DNA of 26,882 nt from Saccoglossus kowalevskii (GCF_000003605.2 NW_003158225.1:177285-204166); one strand, 5' to 3'. Shown: positions 12,301 through 19,534, counted from the stretch's first letter. Program-made: numbers and translations. The notes: a model not told the origin generated them from the letters alone.

Positions 12301-15300
12301 TTTTGGCCTTGCTCATTTTTTTAAAATCATGATGAAAATCCTTACTTTTTTTACAGTAGTTGCTTGGAAATATGTTGAACATTCAATATTCAATCCAGTG
12401 CAAATATACAAAACACAACAGGTCTTTAGAATACAATATGAGATTCTCCATTATCAACCCCATAATGTGTGAGTAGTTTTAAAATGTGAAAAAATAGATT
12501 AAAAAAAATGTCTACAAGAATGATTATCAGACATGACATTTAAAAATGTGTCTGTCACAGGATTATTTTAAATTTTAGAAAAAAAGTTCTAAAATATAAA
12601 TAAAAAAAAATATATGCATGTGTACCAATTTTGGAAAATAAATTGACCAGAATGCCAGAATGTGTGAACTTACTTTTACAAACAGATTTTTACATATTGC
12701 ACACATTAGACATTTGAATCATAATTAGTTAATTACCATTAAAGAGTATTAAATGTAGACATTAAAGTACACAAACACTATGCATGTACCAAATTTTAAC
12801 TTATTTTAAAATAAAGGACAAAATAAGGTAAAAATAGTATGCAAAATTATCTCATTAGTATGCATTAATTTGCACCAAAATCTACTAAGGTTATGAGTTC
12901 AACACAAAGTATAATTCCAATCCTTTTTAGTGGTTATTGATATTGGTGGAACATGATTTGATACATGCATCTATCCATCCACACATCAGTATAACATTAG
13001 CCTTCTTTTGTGCTCTGCACACAAGAGCAAAAAATAGTAATTCTCACATATTTAACAAAAATCTGCAATTGTCATGTATACCTTTGTATATAGCAAACAT
13101 TTTTAAAATTATTAACAGACTTTCATGCAAACTATACTAAGATGACAGCATTGTTGACTGTTTTTCGATTTCTTAGATAGAGCCTCAGAATTCAATGAAG
13201 CAGAGATAAAAATAAGGAAATGAACACTCAGACCACACTTGATACTTACGAGTTGGATTTATTTCTGTCCATTGAATAAAACTCTTTCCATAACCACCTA
13301 TAAAAAGTTGAAACTTTCACAGTTAATGGATCTTGTGATGAGTGACTTTCGTAGTAACTGGTCGTCATGCTCCCTCAATCGATTTACAGTTGTAAAAAAT
13401 GAACAATGAAAACATGCTAGTATTTCACGCTATTCTGATATAAGATACTGTCCTTACAAACACATTGTTTTTTACTGTATTTGCTCTATTACAAGCGCAT
13501 CTCTAATAAAAATGCACACAGACCAAAACATGCATCTTGAATCTATTGTGTACTGCATAACCATTTATTTTCACTGACATTTATTTTCACTATTTTGATG
13601 TTTTGAGCGTACCGTATTCACTGTGTTTTAATTTCACAAATTTGTTTAGGAAACAATGAGTTTTATTGTTACTTTACATATTCACATAGATTTAATTTTA
13701 TAGGATTTTACTCATCAGCGTAAATATCGAAATTAAAACCAAGTGAATAATTAATGCATTTACAGTACTACATGTATATCATACAAATACATGTAGACAA
13801 AACTCTGTAATATACATTTAAGCACATGCAATAAAGCAAATACAGTACGGGCCATGAGGGACACATTTCACTACTGAAGTGCTTAAATTTAACTCTCAAC
13901 CAATCAAATTTCATAGAACATACATGTATAGTTTCATGTTACCAAAGGAACTGTTCCAAAGTAAATTGTAATAACAAATTCTTTTATAACAAATAGTTGA
14001 CTTCAAGTAATGGTTAACCATTGGTCCAATAAATATAATATCACTCTTTCTAATTTCAAATTTGCACAGAAGTTTAACAAGTAATTTGTTAAAAATAATG
14101 TGCGCGTGTCTAGATCTCATCTCGTACTAGTCGCTGTGCTGCATACATGTATGTCATACAAATTTTATGCTAACAAAACTTTTCATGAATGTCGTTTGCA
14201 ATTTACTGGATTCATATTAAAATGATACAGCTCATAACTGTGACAATTTAAGAATAAAAAAAAAACATAAAACCCACCTTTCTACCATGAGAAGATGACA
14301 CGAATTGAGAGTATCTTTCACAAGCCAAGCGAGACCTTTCATCCACATATCACAAGCATCGGGAGTTATCGCTGCAATAAAATAACATTTGTTCAATTAG
14401 AAGCACCTTGTAGTAATGTGCAGACAAGATTTAAAGCCATTGCCATGCATATTGATTAACTAATTTGCATATTATCTTATCATTTCAATCTTCTCCAAAG
14501 GTGCATTATTTTGGACCATTATCCTATCATTGATATATCAGTTGCAGAAAGGAAACAAACAAACCATGACAAATACATTTGTGTCTGGCATCTGACTACG
14601 CATGAACGGCCGCATGAACGGCCGCATATTATGCATTATATATAATCAATGTTCAGACAGGTATAATTACATGAGTGTCTGGATAGAATCACTTCTAGAA
14701 AGTTATTAAATGTGTTGATTCAATCTCTGATTGTATCACATGGCTATGGTGTAACACTCACAGCTGTGACATCATATGTGATATGAAATGCTCAACGCGA
14801 CGATATAATTAAATTATGTCATAATTTTGTAGTTGTTCAAAAAATGTAGAGAGAAAAACAATTCGCGCAGTAGTACAATATTATCACAGCGATAATTTCA
14901 ACAGTCTCAGGCAGTTCTAATCTCTAGTGTATATACTCTAATTTTGTGTACATTTCTTTTGCAAGAAATCTGAAAATATTTATAGTTTTTAATATATTTT
15001 GAATCAGTAATTCGTTAATGAAAACTATTTGATGTTTGAAAGTAATCTCCACATCAAATACTTGCAGTTTCCTAAAGAGCATGCATTGTGCTTTCCGACA
15101 CTGACACTAGCTAGGTTTGGTTGCTATTTTTCAGGCTTATTCCTACTTTTCACGCTCATCCTTTTTCTCGTGATCAGTTTTGTTACTTTCCATTAGCATT
15201 AAAATTATGTTTAGAAATAAGTTTTGATACTTTCCATTAGCATTAAAATTATGTTTAGAAATAAGTTTTGATTGATGCGCACAAAATGGAATCACTTTCA

Positions 15301-18300
15301 AACGCTCACAAAGGATAAACGCTCACTTCTCTATCTTAACCATCAATGATTCTGTTCCTGTGATTGGTCAGATGGTTTTCAGCCACCATTATGAATTTTA
15401 AAAATTTAGTAATTTCCAGTAATTCACATCCATGAGTACCGGTAACATAAAATGAGTGTAGTTTGACTCCATTAAAAACACAAAGTGACCAAATCTGAAT
15501 TGAATTGACGGCCGGTGAAGGGTTGGGGGAAGCCAAGGTGTGTAATTGCGAGACCCTCTAAAAAGTAATGTCATAAATCTAAAAGATGAACATGCAGTGA
15601 AATAAAATGAGGGAAGATATCTTCATTTGTAAGTCTTCATCTTTCAATAAATCACTCTTCCAATGTTCATAATATTCTTTTTTTCACCAGCAAAATTCAG
15701 AAGCAATGTTTTTTACCTTTTTGTTTATTATGGTTTGTTAATTTTGGATCAAATGAACATAATCTCCCAATGAATACCAGTTTTTATCCAAATTTTTTAA
15801 TGAACATGGAAAATAATGGAAGGTGACAAAAGTCGACTTGGCCTAAAAACTGTACTATATTATTATTACTACATGTATATCATAGTATTATATGCTATAC
15901 AATATGCAAGTCATCATGGGAGGGAGATTTCTCGCAATTACGGTAATTCTGTAAATTGTATAAATTCTACTGATATCACTTTCAGTTGTAATCGTCAGAA
16001 TCATTCATTTTAGATTAGAAATTCATGATTCACTGCTGTGCCTACATGTAATACACAACTCAACAAGTCAACAAACAGAAAGGGGTTGGTATTATAATGA
16101 AGTCTTTAAAACTTGCAGGCAGATACCTATCGCTATGGTCAGAGAAAACACAAGGTTTCATTGGTGTTACTGAATCAATCATCATGAGGTCACATGACTA
16201 TATATGGTCGTTAATTATGTTTGATCAGATCTAGTGTGCAATGTCTTTAATCTGCAATAATGCTCCTGATATGACTGAAAACAGACATTACAGATGGACA
16301 CAGGTAACCTTTATATCTCCTGACTGCACTTCGTGCTGGGGGGGATAGCAATCAATTAGGATTCTTCAGAAAACCTGACATGTCATATTCAGTATAACAC
16401 GTCAAAATATACAACTAACCATCTATCTATCTATTTATGCTACTCAGGCCATTCCATTCTGACACAGAATGGGTAAATTATATGTACAGTATTGCAAATA
16501 AGAGAAAAGCTTTTCAACAAAATCAAATTTCATCTGAAGAGAAGCAGACTTGTTTGCTAGCATCAGCAAATAATACAACTGCATGTCAAAGCATGAACTC
16601 ACACCAACATATACATATAAACATTAATAACCACTGGAATAGCATTATATGTTATGTATCCTGCAAACAATGCATATCCAATCACATCTGTATTTTATGT
16701 CTAAACTTTAGGCCCAGAAAAACAAGAGCAAGTTGTTTACTACAATTGATGTGATTGGACATTTTAAAAATTTAAAAATAGTCAATAAAATAGTGTTTTT
16801 ATATTATTTATCATAAAAAAAACGTGATAAAAGCTATAGAGCGCCCATTTTTAGCACACACACAAAGGATCTAAATTAAGTTATAATTAAAAAGTTCAGA
16901 AAAAGGTACATCACTGTATTCCTTACTAAAGTTGCATGTTTGACATTGTACTATCAAAGGCAAAAAAAAAATTATCAGAAATACACATTTTTTATTTGTC
17001 ATTATACACACACTTATATTTATATAAAAATGAATAAACAGAAATAAAAAAAATTCAATATTGTATAATTACAAATAGAATTCCCATTGTATTATTGGGT
17101 ATATTTTGTATGTAGTATGTGTTACTGTATCTATCAGATGAAACAATTACGGTATTCGCAAGACATCCAAGGACAGGAGATGAACACAACCGATCATTTT
17201 TGTAGATTTGATTTTTGAGTTTTCAGTATCTTAGGGTGGCATCAAATCCATTCACAAGCATGACTTTCTGACTACTGATTCAAATATGATCTTCTAAATA
17301 AATCAATATTTCATTTGAACCATTCCCCATAGTTTAGTTTGTGATGAAAAGCAGTATTCCAGTAACCGTGCATTTTAGGTTCCTTCCTTCTAAATTTATA
17401 TGACATTTGTTGCCACTGCATCTAAAAAAACTTCATCCTTCTCAGCTAGTTGTGTTTTTTTTTTTTTTTTTTAACAAAGTCCGGAAATGAATTGGGCTCG
17501 TCAACTTGTACCAATAAATGGCTCCGAAAAACTTATGCATTCCTTGATTAAATTCATGTAGTAATGCAATATATTCCTTGACTGTGCAGAGTCAGAATGA
17601 AATCTATCTGCAGAGCTCACAATACACACCCACCAACCTACCAATTTATCCAACCACAGTCGGGATATGTAATCTATAACACCCCTTCGGCTCTTCCCAG
17701 CAAGAGGTGTTAATGTGATATTCAATAACATGCGTTATTTTGATGTTATTCTTGGCACGCTAAACTGAGAGCAGATATGCACAATTGAGGCAAGTCTATA
17801 TATACACATGTACTCTCTAGTACTACCTGGTATCAATGTCGTCAAGTTACCCAAGATCCATCAGGATATATCTTGAGAACTCTTCACTTTGATGCTAATA
17901 AGGTTCATGTTTTTGTAATACTAGAGTGCGCATGAGGACAAAACTTTATAAAAGCAACTCTGACCAATTACTGTAAAATACTTTATTTTAGCTGGAATTA
18001 ATTTTCACTGAAAAAGCTTATTGGATGTTTTGTAATAAATTCAGTTACACTGATTTTTAACAAGTTGAATTTAAAATATAGGAAAAAGGTATATTCGCTG
18101 GATTTTATTTTCACTGAATCATTCCTTCAGCAAAATAAATTCCAAGAGAAAATAAAGTATCAATGCTTCAAAATTTTGCTACTTTCTTGCAACTAAAGTT
18201 CTATTCTTAAGTTAAGTTTTCATTATGCTCAACATAAAAAAAGAGGTTTTATACTTACCTGCACATGATAGAATTTTTAATCTGAATTCATTCCCATACA

Positions 18301-18408
18301 TTATTACAAAACACATAGCAGAATCTATTTTACGTGCGTCATCCGGCCACCTTTCAAAATCACGAGAGTTCTTCCCGGGTCGTATTTCTTTAATTTCTCT
18401 GATGTCAG
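282..18408 (-). CDS. PLCG: Phospholipase C gamma, partial gene span (15 exons)
   Basis: The family hydrolyses PIP2 to IP3 and diacylglycerol at the plasma membrane downstream of receptor tyrosine kinases. Seen here: fifteen minus-strand exons that join without a stop or phase clash into about 459 codons. Order of domains: second half of the N-terminal PH domain, EF-hand region, complete X box, first half of the split PH domain ending in an acidic linker. The split PH directly after the X box is what marks the gamma class; beta, delta, epsilon and zeta forms lack it. Catalytic residues known in the family are all visible: His-Asn in CSHNT, Glu and Asp in VELDCWDG, His in FHGHT, Glu in ILSIENH, and the Lys pair in LKHKK. 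Donors are all GT, mostly GTAAGT or GTGAGT. The start codon exon and the SH2, SH3, Y-box and C2 exons are not in view. Comparison with vertebrate PLCG1 is from memory, not from an alignment run; the match is very strong. Whether it is equally related to PLCG1 and PLCG2, as expected of a single invertebrate gene, was not tested. Confidence 0.96.
396..856 (-). other. PLCG intron, no internal feature seen
   Basis: 461 bp, AT-rich. I see no exon, RNA gene or clear repeat in it. GT-AG borders fit the flanking phase 0 junction. Confidence 0.7.
857..924 (-). CDS. PLCG: PLCG exon: start of split PH
   Basis: 68 nt: two bases completing a Thr codon, then 22 codons ending in phase 0. The reading [17 protein letters not shown] matches the first strands of the split PH domain, the segment that follows the X box in PLC-gamma. 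The donor is GTAAGT. The acceptor AAATAG has a weak pyrimidine tract, so this border is the least certain of the set, but it is the one that restores phase with the exon upstream. Confidence 0.93.
925..1341 (-). other. PLCG intron, no internal feature seen
   Basis: 417 bp, AT-rich, with several short near-repeats of TTAAATGT/AATGTCAAAAGTC around 985-1030. No exon or mobile element recognised. Confidence 0.65.
1342..1482 (-). CDS. PLCG: PLCG exon: end of X box and X-to-split-PH linker
   Basis: 141 nt: two bases completing an Asp codon, 46 codons, then one base. [17 protein letters not shown] is a near-invariant PLC segment; the Lys residues of LKHKK contact substrate phosphates in the family. 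The C-terminal part ([10 protein letters not shown]) is a less conserved, Ser-rich linker leading into the split PH. Acceptor TTGTCCTAG, donor GTGAGT. Confidence 0.96.
1483..1785 (-). other. PLCG intron, no internal feature seen
   Basis: 303 bp, phase 1. AT-rich with no recognisable exon, repeat or RNA gene. Confidence 0.7.
1786..1871 (-). CDS. PLCG: PLCG exon: X box with catalytic Glu
   Basis: 86 nt: one base completing Glu, 28 codons, one base. The reading [12 protein letters not shown] contains the catalytic Glu (Glu414 by human PLCG1 numbering, recalled). The rest, including [14 protein letters not shown], is the helix that follows it. Acceptor ATCTCTAG, donor GTGAGT. Confidence 0.96.
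2122..2136 (-). promoter_or_regulatory. CTCF-like motif (candidate)
   Basis: On the minus strand this reads TCACTGGAGGGCGCT, differing at two positions from the bilaterian CTCF core CCACTAGAGGGCGCT. It lies in the 341 bp intron 1872-2212, just downstream of a catalytic exon. It is a motif match by eye only. Such cores also occur inside dispersed repeats, so binding is not shown. Confidence 0.4.
2213..2333 (-). CDS. PLCG: PLCG exon: X box core (Glu-x-Asp and second His)
   Basis: 121 nt: two bases completing Leu, 39 codons, two bases. LDCWDGPEG carries the Ca2+-binding Asp, and [14 protein letters not shown] carries the second catalytic His. [12 protein letters not shown] is the following helix. 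The acceptor is ACTCTAG, the donor GTAAGT. Both flanking introns contain a CTCF-like motif. Confidence 0.97.
2334..2966 (-). other. PLCG intron with (TA)n tract and CTCF-like site
   Basis: 633 bp, phase 1. It holds a TA microsatellite at about 2705-2720 and a CTCF-like motif at 2611-2625. Nothing else is recognised. Confidence 0.6.
2611..2625 (-). promoter_or_regulatory. CTCF-like motif (candidate)
   Basis: The minus strand reads CCACACGAGGGCGCT, 13 of 15 positions identical to CCACTAGAGGGCGCT and with an intact GAGGGCGCT half. It has the same orientation as the site at 2122-2136, 489 bp away, with the 2213-2333 exon between them. Found by eye; no binding evidence. Confidence 0.42.
2967..3052 (-). 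CDS. PLCG: PLCG exon: X box, YLTGDQ segment
   Basis: 86 nt: one base completing Thr, 28 codons, one base. [18 protein letters not shown] and RMGCRCVE are typical X-box sequence; the final Glu and the following Leu-Asp (split by the intron) form the Ca2+-binding pair. Acceptor TTTTCCAG, donor GTAAGT. Confidence 0.97.
3262..3377 (-). CDS. PLCG: PLCG exon: EF/X junction and first catalytic His
   Basis: 116 nt: 38 codons and two bases. [14 protein letters not shown] ends the EF-hand region and [12 protein letters not shown] begins the X box with the first catalytic His-Asn pair. Two acceptors are possible 7 nt apart: CCTTAG before TTTGTAG, and TTTGTAG itself. I chose the first because it joins in phase 0 with the preceding exon and gives the conserved F-V-D; the second would shift the frame. 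Confidence 0.95.
4019..4216 (+). pseudogene. LINE reverse-transcriptase C-terminal fragment
   Basis: The reading [18 protein letters not shown] followed by [16 protein letters not shown] fits the conserved tail of non-LTR retrotransposon ORF2 proteins, in which an aromatic/Arg-Gly pair, L-W-N-x-L-P, then S-x-x-x-F-K-x-x-x-K-x-Y-L closes the polyprotein. Only this tail is seen; the reverse transcriptase and endonuclease domains are absent, as expected of a 5'-truncated insertion. It is on the strand opposite to PLCG, inside an intron. Clade (L2/CR1-like) cannot be fixed from this much. Not functional. Confidence 0.75.
4961..5032. repeat. 31-bp tandem duplication (2.3 copies)
   Basis: Units begin CAAATGAACATACAGATATC and run 4961-4991 and 4992-5022, then the first 10 bases repeat to 5032. 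The two full units differ at one or two positions. Intronic. Confidence 0.9.
5375..5476 (-). CDS. PLCG: PLCG exon: EF-hand region, last part
   Basis: 102 nt, 34 codons, phase 0 at both ends. [15 protein letters not shown] and EPYLTVKE match the helix pair of the last EF-hand-like lobe before the X box in PLC-gamma. Acceptor AATTTCAG, donor GTGAGT. Confidence 0.94.
5477..6944 (-). other. PLCG intron, 1.5 kb
   Basis: Contains a diverged dispersed-repeat copy at about 5755-5820. A 126-codon plus-strand open frame (6224-6604) has a hydrophobic start but no recognisable domain; I treat it as chance. A near-duplicate CGACTACGTTCCGACTACGTT lies around 6409-6429. No exon seen. Confidence 0.55.
5755..5820 (+). 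repeat. Dispersed repeat copy (GTCGAAAA...GAAAAGCTCCG)
   Basis: AGTCGAAAATGAATGTTGACG, a run rich in CGGCAGACAGACG, then AAAGCTCCGG resembles the segment at 11968-12040 (AAGTCGAAAAAGTAAAACAT, GACGACGACGGAC, ATAAGCTCCG) in the same orientation. This is a diverged member of a dispersed, probably SINE- or MITE-like family. Similarity judged by eye. Confidence 0.5.
6945..6999 (-). CDS. PLCG: PLCG exon: EF-hand helix (small exon)
   Basis: 55 nt: one base completing Gly, then 18 codons ending in phase 0. [18 protein letters not shown] corresponds to the EF-hand segment in which vertebrate PLCG has a V-S-L-P-E-F-Q-x-F-L pattern. Acceptor TTTTTTCCAG, donor GTAAGC. Confidence 0.93.
7000..7921 (-). 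other. PLCG intron with tandem dispersed repeat
   Basis: 922 bp. 7131-7420 is a duplicated dispersed repeat (separate entry). 7595-7670 contains an ATGGCCGACAGTC stretch of the kind often seen in invertebrate noncoding repeats. No exon found. Confidence 0.6.
7131..7420 (+). repeat. Two tandem copies of a ~140-bp dispersed repeat
   Basis: Copy 1 runs about 7131-7263 and copy 2 about 7272-7420. Both share ATATGCAAATTA, then TATGCATGG, GTCTGCACATTACC, AAGGTAC, ATCAAAATCTG and GAGATTT followed by CTTACACAGA in the same order. Copy 1 is the closer match to the inverted copy at 14403-14481. Probably a short interspersed element; no tRNA-like promoter was recognised. Confidence 0.75.
7922..7956 (-). 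CDS. PLCG: PLCG microexon: EF-hand helix (35 nt)
   Basis: 11 codons and two bases, reading [12 protein letters not shown] across the junction. It restores phase between the exon at 8480 (ends phase 0) and the exon at 6999 (starts with the third base of Gly). Acceptor after a long T run (TTTTTTTTGCAG), donor GTAAGT. Too short to be found by ORF length; supported by phase and by its position in the EF-hand region. Confidence 0.88.
7957..8479 (-). other. PLCG intron, no internal feature seen
   Basis: 523 bp, AT-rich, with poly-A/T tracts at 7961-7970 and 8459-8468. No repeat or exon recognised. Confidence 0.65.
8480..8560 (-). CDS. PLCG: PLCG exon: EF-hand 2
   Basis: 81 nt, 27 codons, phase 0 at both ends. 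[19 protein letters not shown] has EF-hand form (D-x-D-x-R-x-G-E-I-x-F) but an Arg/Lys in place of usual calcium ligands, as in other PLCs where these hands are structural. The end HELVHQPE leads into the microexon. Acceptor TTTCATAG, donor GTAAGT. Confidence 0.95.
8561..9269 (-). other. PLCG intron with GGCGGG-containing repeat
   Basis: 709 bp. Around 8670-8810 three GGCGGG blocks sit in otherwise AT-rich sequence (near 8674, 8741 and 8802), looking like a degenerate dispersed element. 8868-8905 and 9028-9052 contain ATGGCTGCCAGTCG and ATGGCCACGAGTC, related noncoding repeat motifs. No exon found. Confidence 0.5.
9270..9351 (-). CDS. PLCG: PLCG exon: EF-hand 1 to 2 helices
   Basis: 82 nt: one base completing Ser, then 27 codons ending in phase 0. 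[15 protein letters not shown] and KLRELFK match the segment after the first EF-hand loop (vertebrate pattern I-S-A-K-D-L-K-x-x-L). Acceptor GTTCTCATAG, donor GTGAGT. Confidence 0.95.
9544..9748 (+). mobile_element. Palindromic MITE, copy 1 (~205 bp)
   Basis: Starts TACTGTAAAATACTTTATTT and ends, on the other strand, TACTGCTATGAATACTTTAT, with matching inner blocks (TTTTCG, GGAATTTATTTTCG against GGAATTAATTTTCG) repeated as inverted arms around the centre. A second copy in reverse orientation lies at 17969-18165. A non-autonomous element without coding capacity; superfamily not determined. Confidence 0.8.
10231..10296 (+). repeat. Inverted repeat arm 1
   Basis: AATATGCTTACAGAAATTCA through GCAACAAGTTGCATAACATT to GTCAGAGCTAACCAAAAA is found in reverse complement at 11619-11697, where a 13-bp insertion splits it. 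Sequence outside the arms does not match. Either the ends of a 1.47 kb element or two inverted copies of one repeat. Confidence 0.8.
10506..10519 (+). repeat. Poly-C tract
   Basis: Run of eleven C followed by TCCC in an AT-rich intron. Likely length-variable. Confidence 0.8.
11170..11249. repeat. Short inverted repeat, 11-bp arms
   Basis: ATCGTGAATGG at 11170-11180 and its exact reverse complement CCATTCACGAT at 11239-11249, with a 58-bp spacer. Could be a small MITE remnant or a chance palindrome; it lies inside the larger inverted pair. Confidence 0.5.
11619..11697 (-). repeat. Inverted repeat arm 2
   Basis: Reverse complement of 10231-10296 with an insertion of about 13 bp (TACATAAATGTAA) after GCTCTGACTT. 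The intervening 1.3 kb has no recognisable gene. Confidence 0.8.
11825..12040 (+). repeat. Dispersed repeat with internal ~112-bp duplication
   Basis: AGTATCAAAGCAATCGGACT and, about 105-112 bp later, AGTATTAAAGCATTCAGGCT are two related halves. The second continues into AAGAAGTCGAAAAAGTAAAA, a GACGACGACGG run and ATAAGCTCCG, which resembles 5755-5820. Probably an interspersed element; no coding capacity. Confidence 0.55.
13250..13297 (-). CDS. PLCG: PLCG small exon: first EF-hand loop
   Basis: 48 nt: one base completing Arg, 15 codons, two bases. [17 protein letters not shown] matches the start of the EF-hand region (vertebrate pattern R-W-L-x-K-x-F-Y-S-x-D-R-N). The loop keeps D-x-N-x-S ligands but is probably structural. 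Acceptor TTTTTATAG, donor GTAAGT. Confidence 0.95.
13298..14277 (-). other. PLCG intron with TIR element
   Basis: 980 bp. Contains a ~158-bp terminal-inverted-repeat element (13610-13767), and just before it a short stretch with TTATTTTCACTGACATTTAT that resembles the MITE family of 9544-9748. The rest is AT-rich with no exon. Confidence 0.6.
13610..13767. mobile_element. Small TIR element (~158 bp MITE)
   Basis: Begins TACCGTATTCACTGTGTTTT and its end in reverse complement reads TACTGTAAATGC followed by TATTCACTTGGTTTTAATTT. The inner blocks TATTCACT and GGTTTTAATTTCG / TGTTTTAATTTCA pair as imperfect inverted arms. No coding capacity; superfamily not determined. Confidence 0.6.
14278..14371 (-). 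CDS. PLCG: PLCG exon: end of PH domain, start of EF region
   Basis: 94 nt: two bases completing Ala, 30 codons, two bases. [14 protein letters not shown] is the C-terminal PH helix with its conserved Trp (vertebrate pattern M-W-I-K-G-L-x-W-L), followed by the start of the linker to the EF-hands. Acceptor TTTATTGCAG, donor GTGGGT. Confidence 0.95.
14403..14481 (-). repeat. Dispersed repeat, inverted copy of 7131-7205
   Basis: In reverse complement this reads GATAAGATAATATGCAAATT and continues through ATATGCATGGCAATGGCTTT and CTTGTCTGCACATTAC to AAGGTGC, almost identical to 7131-7205. The close match suggests recent mobility or gene conversion within the same gene. Confidence 0.85.
14599..14627. 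repeat. 12-bp tandem repeat (CGCATGAACGGC)
   Basis: Two perfect copies and five bases of a third. GC-rich against its surroundings. Confidence 0.85.
15177..15268. repeat. 44-bp tandem duplication
   Basis: Units 15177-15220 and 15221-15264, both containing ACTTTCCATTAGCATTAAAA and TTATGTTTAGAAATAA, differ at one base near the start. A recent duplication in the intron. Confidence 0.92.
17969..18165 (-). mobile_element. Palindromic MITE, copy 2 (~197 bp)
   Basis: Starts TACTGTAAAATACTTTATTT and, read in the plus direction, follows the reverse complement of 9544-9748 throughout (TAGGAAAAAGGTATATTCGC and GGATTTTATTTTCACTGAAT against the same blocks there). Both copies keep the inverted-arm structure. 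Confidence 0.8.
18259..18408 (-). CDS. PLCG: PLCG exon: N-terminal PH domain, second half
   Basis: 150 nt: two bases completing a codon of form N-CT (Ala or Ser likely), 49 codons, one base. [18 protein letters not shown] and [12 protein letters not shown] are diagnostic for the PLC-gamma N-terminal PH domain (vertebrate pattern [12 protein letters not shown]). Acceptor TTCCTGTTTCAG, donor GTAAGT. This is the most 5' exon recognised; the preceding exon, which should end in phase 1 and encode the first PH strands, was not found up to 26882. Confidence 0.97.
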
Positions 18409-19210
18409 CTGAAACAGGAAAAATCAAAATCTAAATTAAATTTCGAAATAGTAATCAAAATGGCAGAAAGATATCTAGAATGCTACTGATCCCATAACCA
18501 ATGAAACGACCACAACTGCGCATATAATGAATTAGATTAATAAAGTCTACATACATGTATCAAAGTTCTTCCCAGGAGAACTCTGGTTAATTTGCACATG
18601 AAAGAAATGGTAATTGTTTTTTCTTCTTCTTGTTAATTTATTTTTTTGGTTCCAATAAAACCACTCATCTTGGCTGTATGTACATGCATGTGTGAGCAGG
18701 AGAATGGATGTACACGGTATGTACATACAAAGTACAGAATTGAACCATACCTCCCCTCTTTACTAAACCTAAGCTTCACAAACTTGACTTAAATTTGAAT
18801 AAATATTAATATACTTTCTGAAAATAGTGAGGGTCGTCACAATGTAGGTCCTGTCCGTACAAGTCGGTGTAAAGTTAAATTAAAGTCATCACAACGTTGT
18901 TACCACACGTGCATACACACATACAGACGGGCCAACTGCAAAGACTCCCATTGTGTGATTCGTACACAAGAGTAAAAAATCTGTCAAATTTCTGACTGAA
19001 AGCTAGATCTGGAATGGTTGATCTTGATGCATTTTAAAAATTCAAATTTATCTCTCTCTCTCAAGAAAATATAGCACTCAGTATATATAATTAGACGATG
19101 TTTTCAAATGTAAATTCACTTATCAAACAAATTGTCATATATTAGCCATACAGTGATGATTAGTTGTCTGCTTTATAAAAATTGCTTTAATAATTGTACA
19201 TTGTATACAG
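18409..19210. other. Upstream noncoding or first intron, no feature seen
   Basis: About 800 bp, AT-rich, with a TC repeat near 19051-19062. No exon, no promoter signal and no mobile element recognised. Confidence 0.55.
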
Positions 19211-19375
19211 TTAAGGTGAGAAGTTCGTCACCTGCGCACGCGCGGGAATTGAATCCCAACAGACGATAACAACACACGCTAAAAATGCAAAGGCTCATGG
19301 GTAGAGGCTTGTTTGTAAACAATAACACGCTATGGCCATCTGACGCATGCGCAGGTGACGACTCCCCCGCTTTAA
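19211..19375. mobile_element. TTAA-flanked MITE with 17-bp inner TIR
   Basis: The element is bounded by TTAA at 19211-19214 and 19372-19375. Left end inner sequence CGTCACCTGCGCACGCG matches the right end in reverse complement (CGTCACCTGCGCATGCG) at all but one position; outside of it GGTGAGAAGTT and AGCGGGGGAGT diverge. The inside is unique, about 90 bp, without coding capacity. TTAA flanks fit Kolobok or piggyBac type elements. Confidence 0.75.
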
Positions 19376-19534
19376 AATACTAGGTGAGAATTAGGGTCAA
19401 GGTTGCTATGAAACCATTTTCTTCAACATCCCACTTGCCAACAGCCTGGTGTTATACACTATGTAGTGCTCTTCATCTTTTTAACTTGTCTAAGCCATTA
19501 TATATCCTGGCTTTTAAGGCCCCCATTTTTAAGA
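19376..19534. other. Spacer between MITE and foldback element
   Basis: 159 bp of noncoding sequence, AT-rich at its end; nothing recognised. Confidence 0.5.

Larger units (their letters stand above)
9352..13249 (-). other. PLCG intron, 3.9 kb, transposon debris
   Basis: Holds a palindromic MITE (9544-9748), an inverted repeat pair enclosing 1.3 kb (10231-10296 and 11619-11697), a C tract (10506-10516), a small stem-type inverted repeat (11170-11249) and a dispersed repeat (11825-12040). Open frames in it (for example 9665-9991 inside and past the MITE) have no recognisable domain. No exon was found; none is needed, since the flanking exons join in phase. Confidence 0.65.
14372..18258 (-). 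other. PLCG intron, 3.9 kb
   Basis: Holds an inverted copy of the dispersed repeat (14403-14481), a 12-bp duplication (14599-14627), a 44-bp tandem duplication (15177-15268), poly-T (17455-17472) and a palindromic MITE (17969-18165). Open frames such as 16437-16754 and the antisense 17501-17731 carry no recognised motif. No exon is missing, since the flanking exons join in phase. Confidence 0.65.

Noticed and set aside
17501-17731. 76-codon minus-strand frame
   Set aside because: Lies in the intron; the flanking exons join in phase without it and no PLC-like or other domain is visible.
18225-18434. 69-codon plus-strand frame over the PH exon
   Set aside because: Pure antisense shadow of the PLCG exon at 18259-18408.
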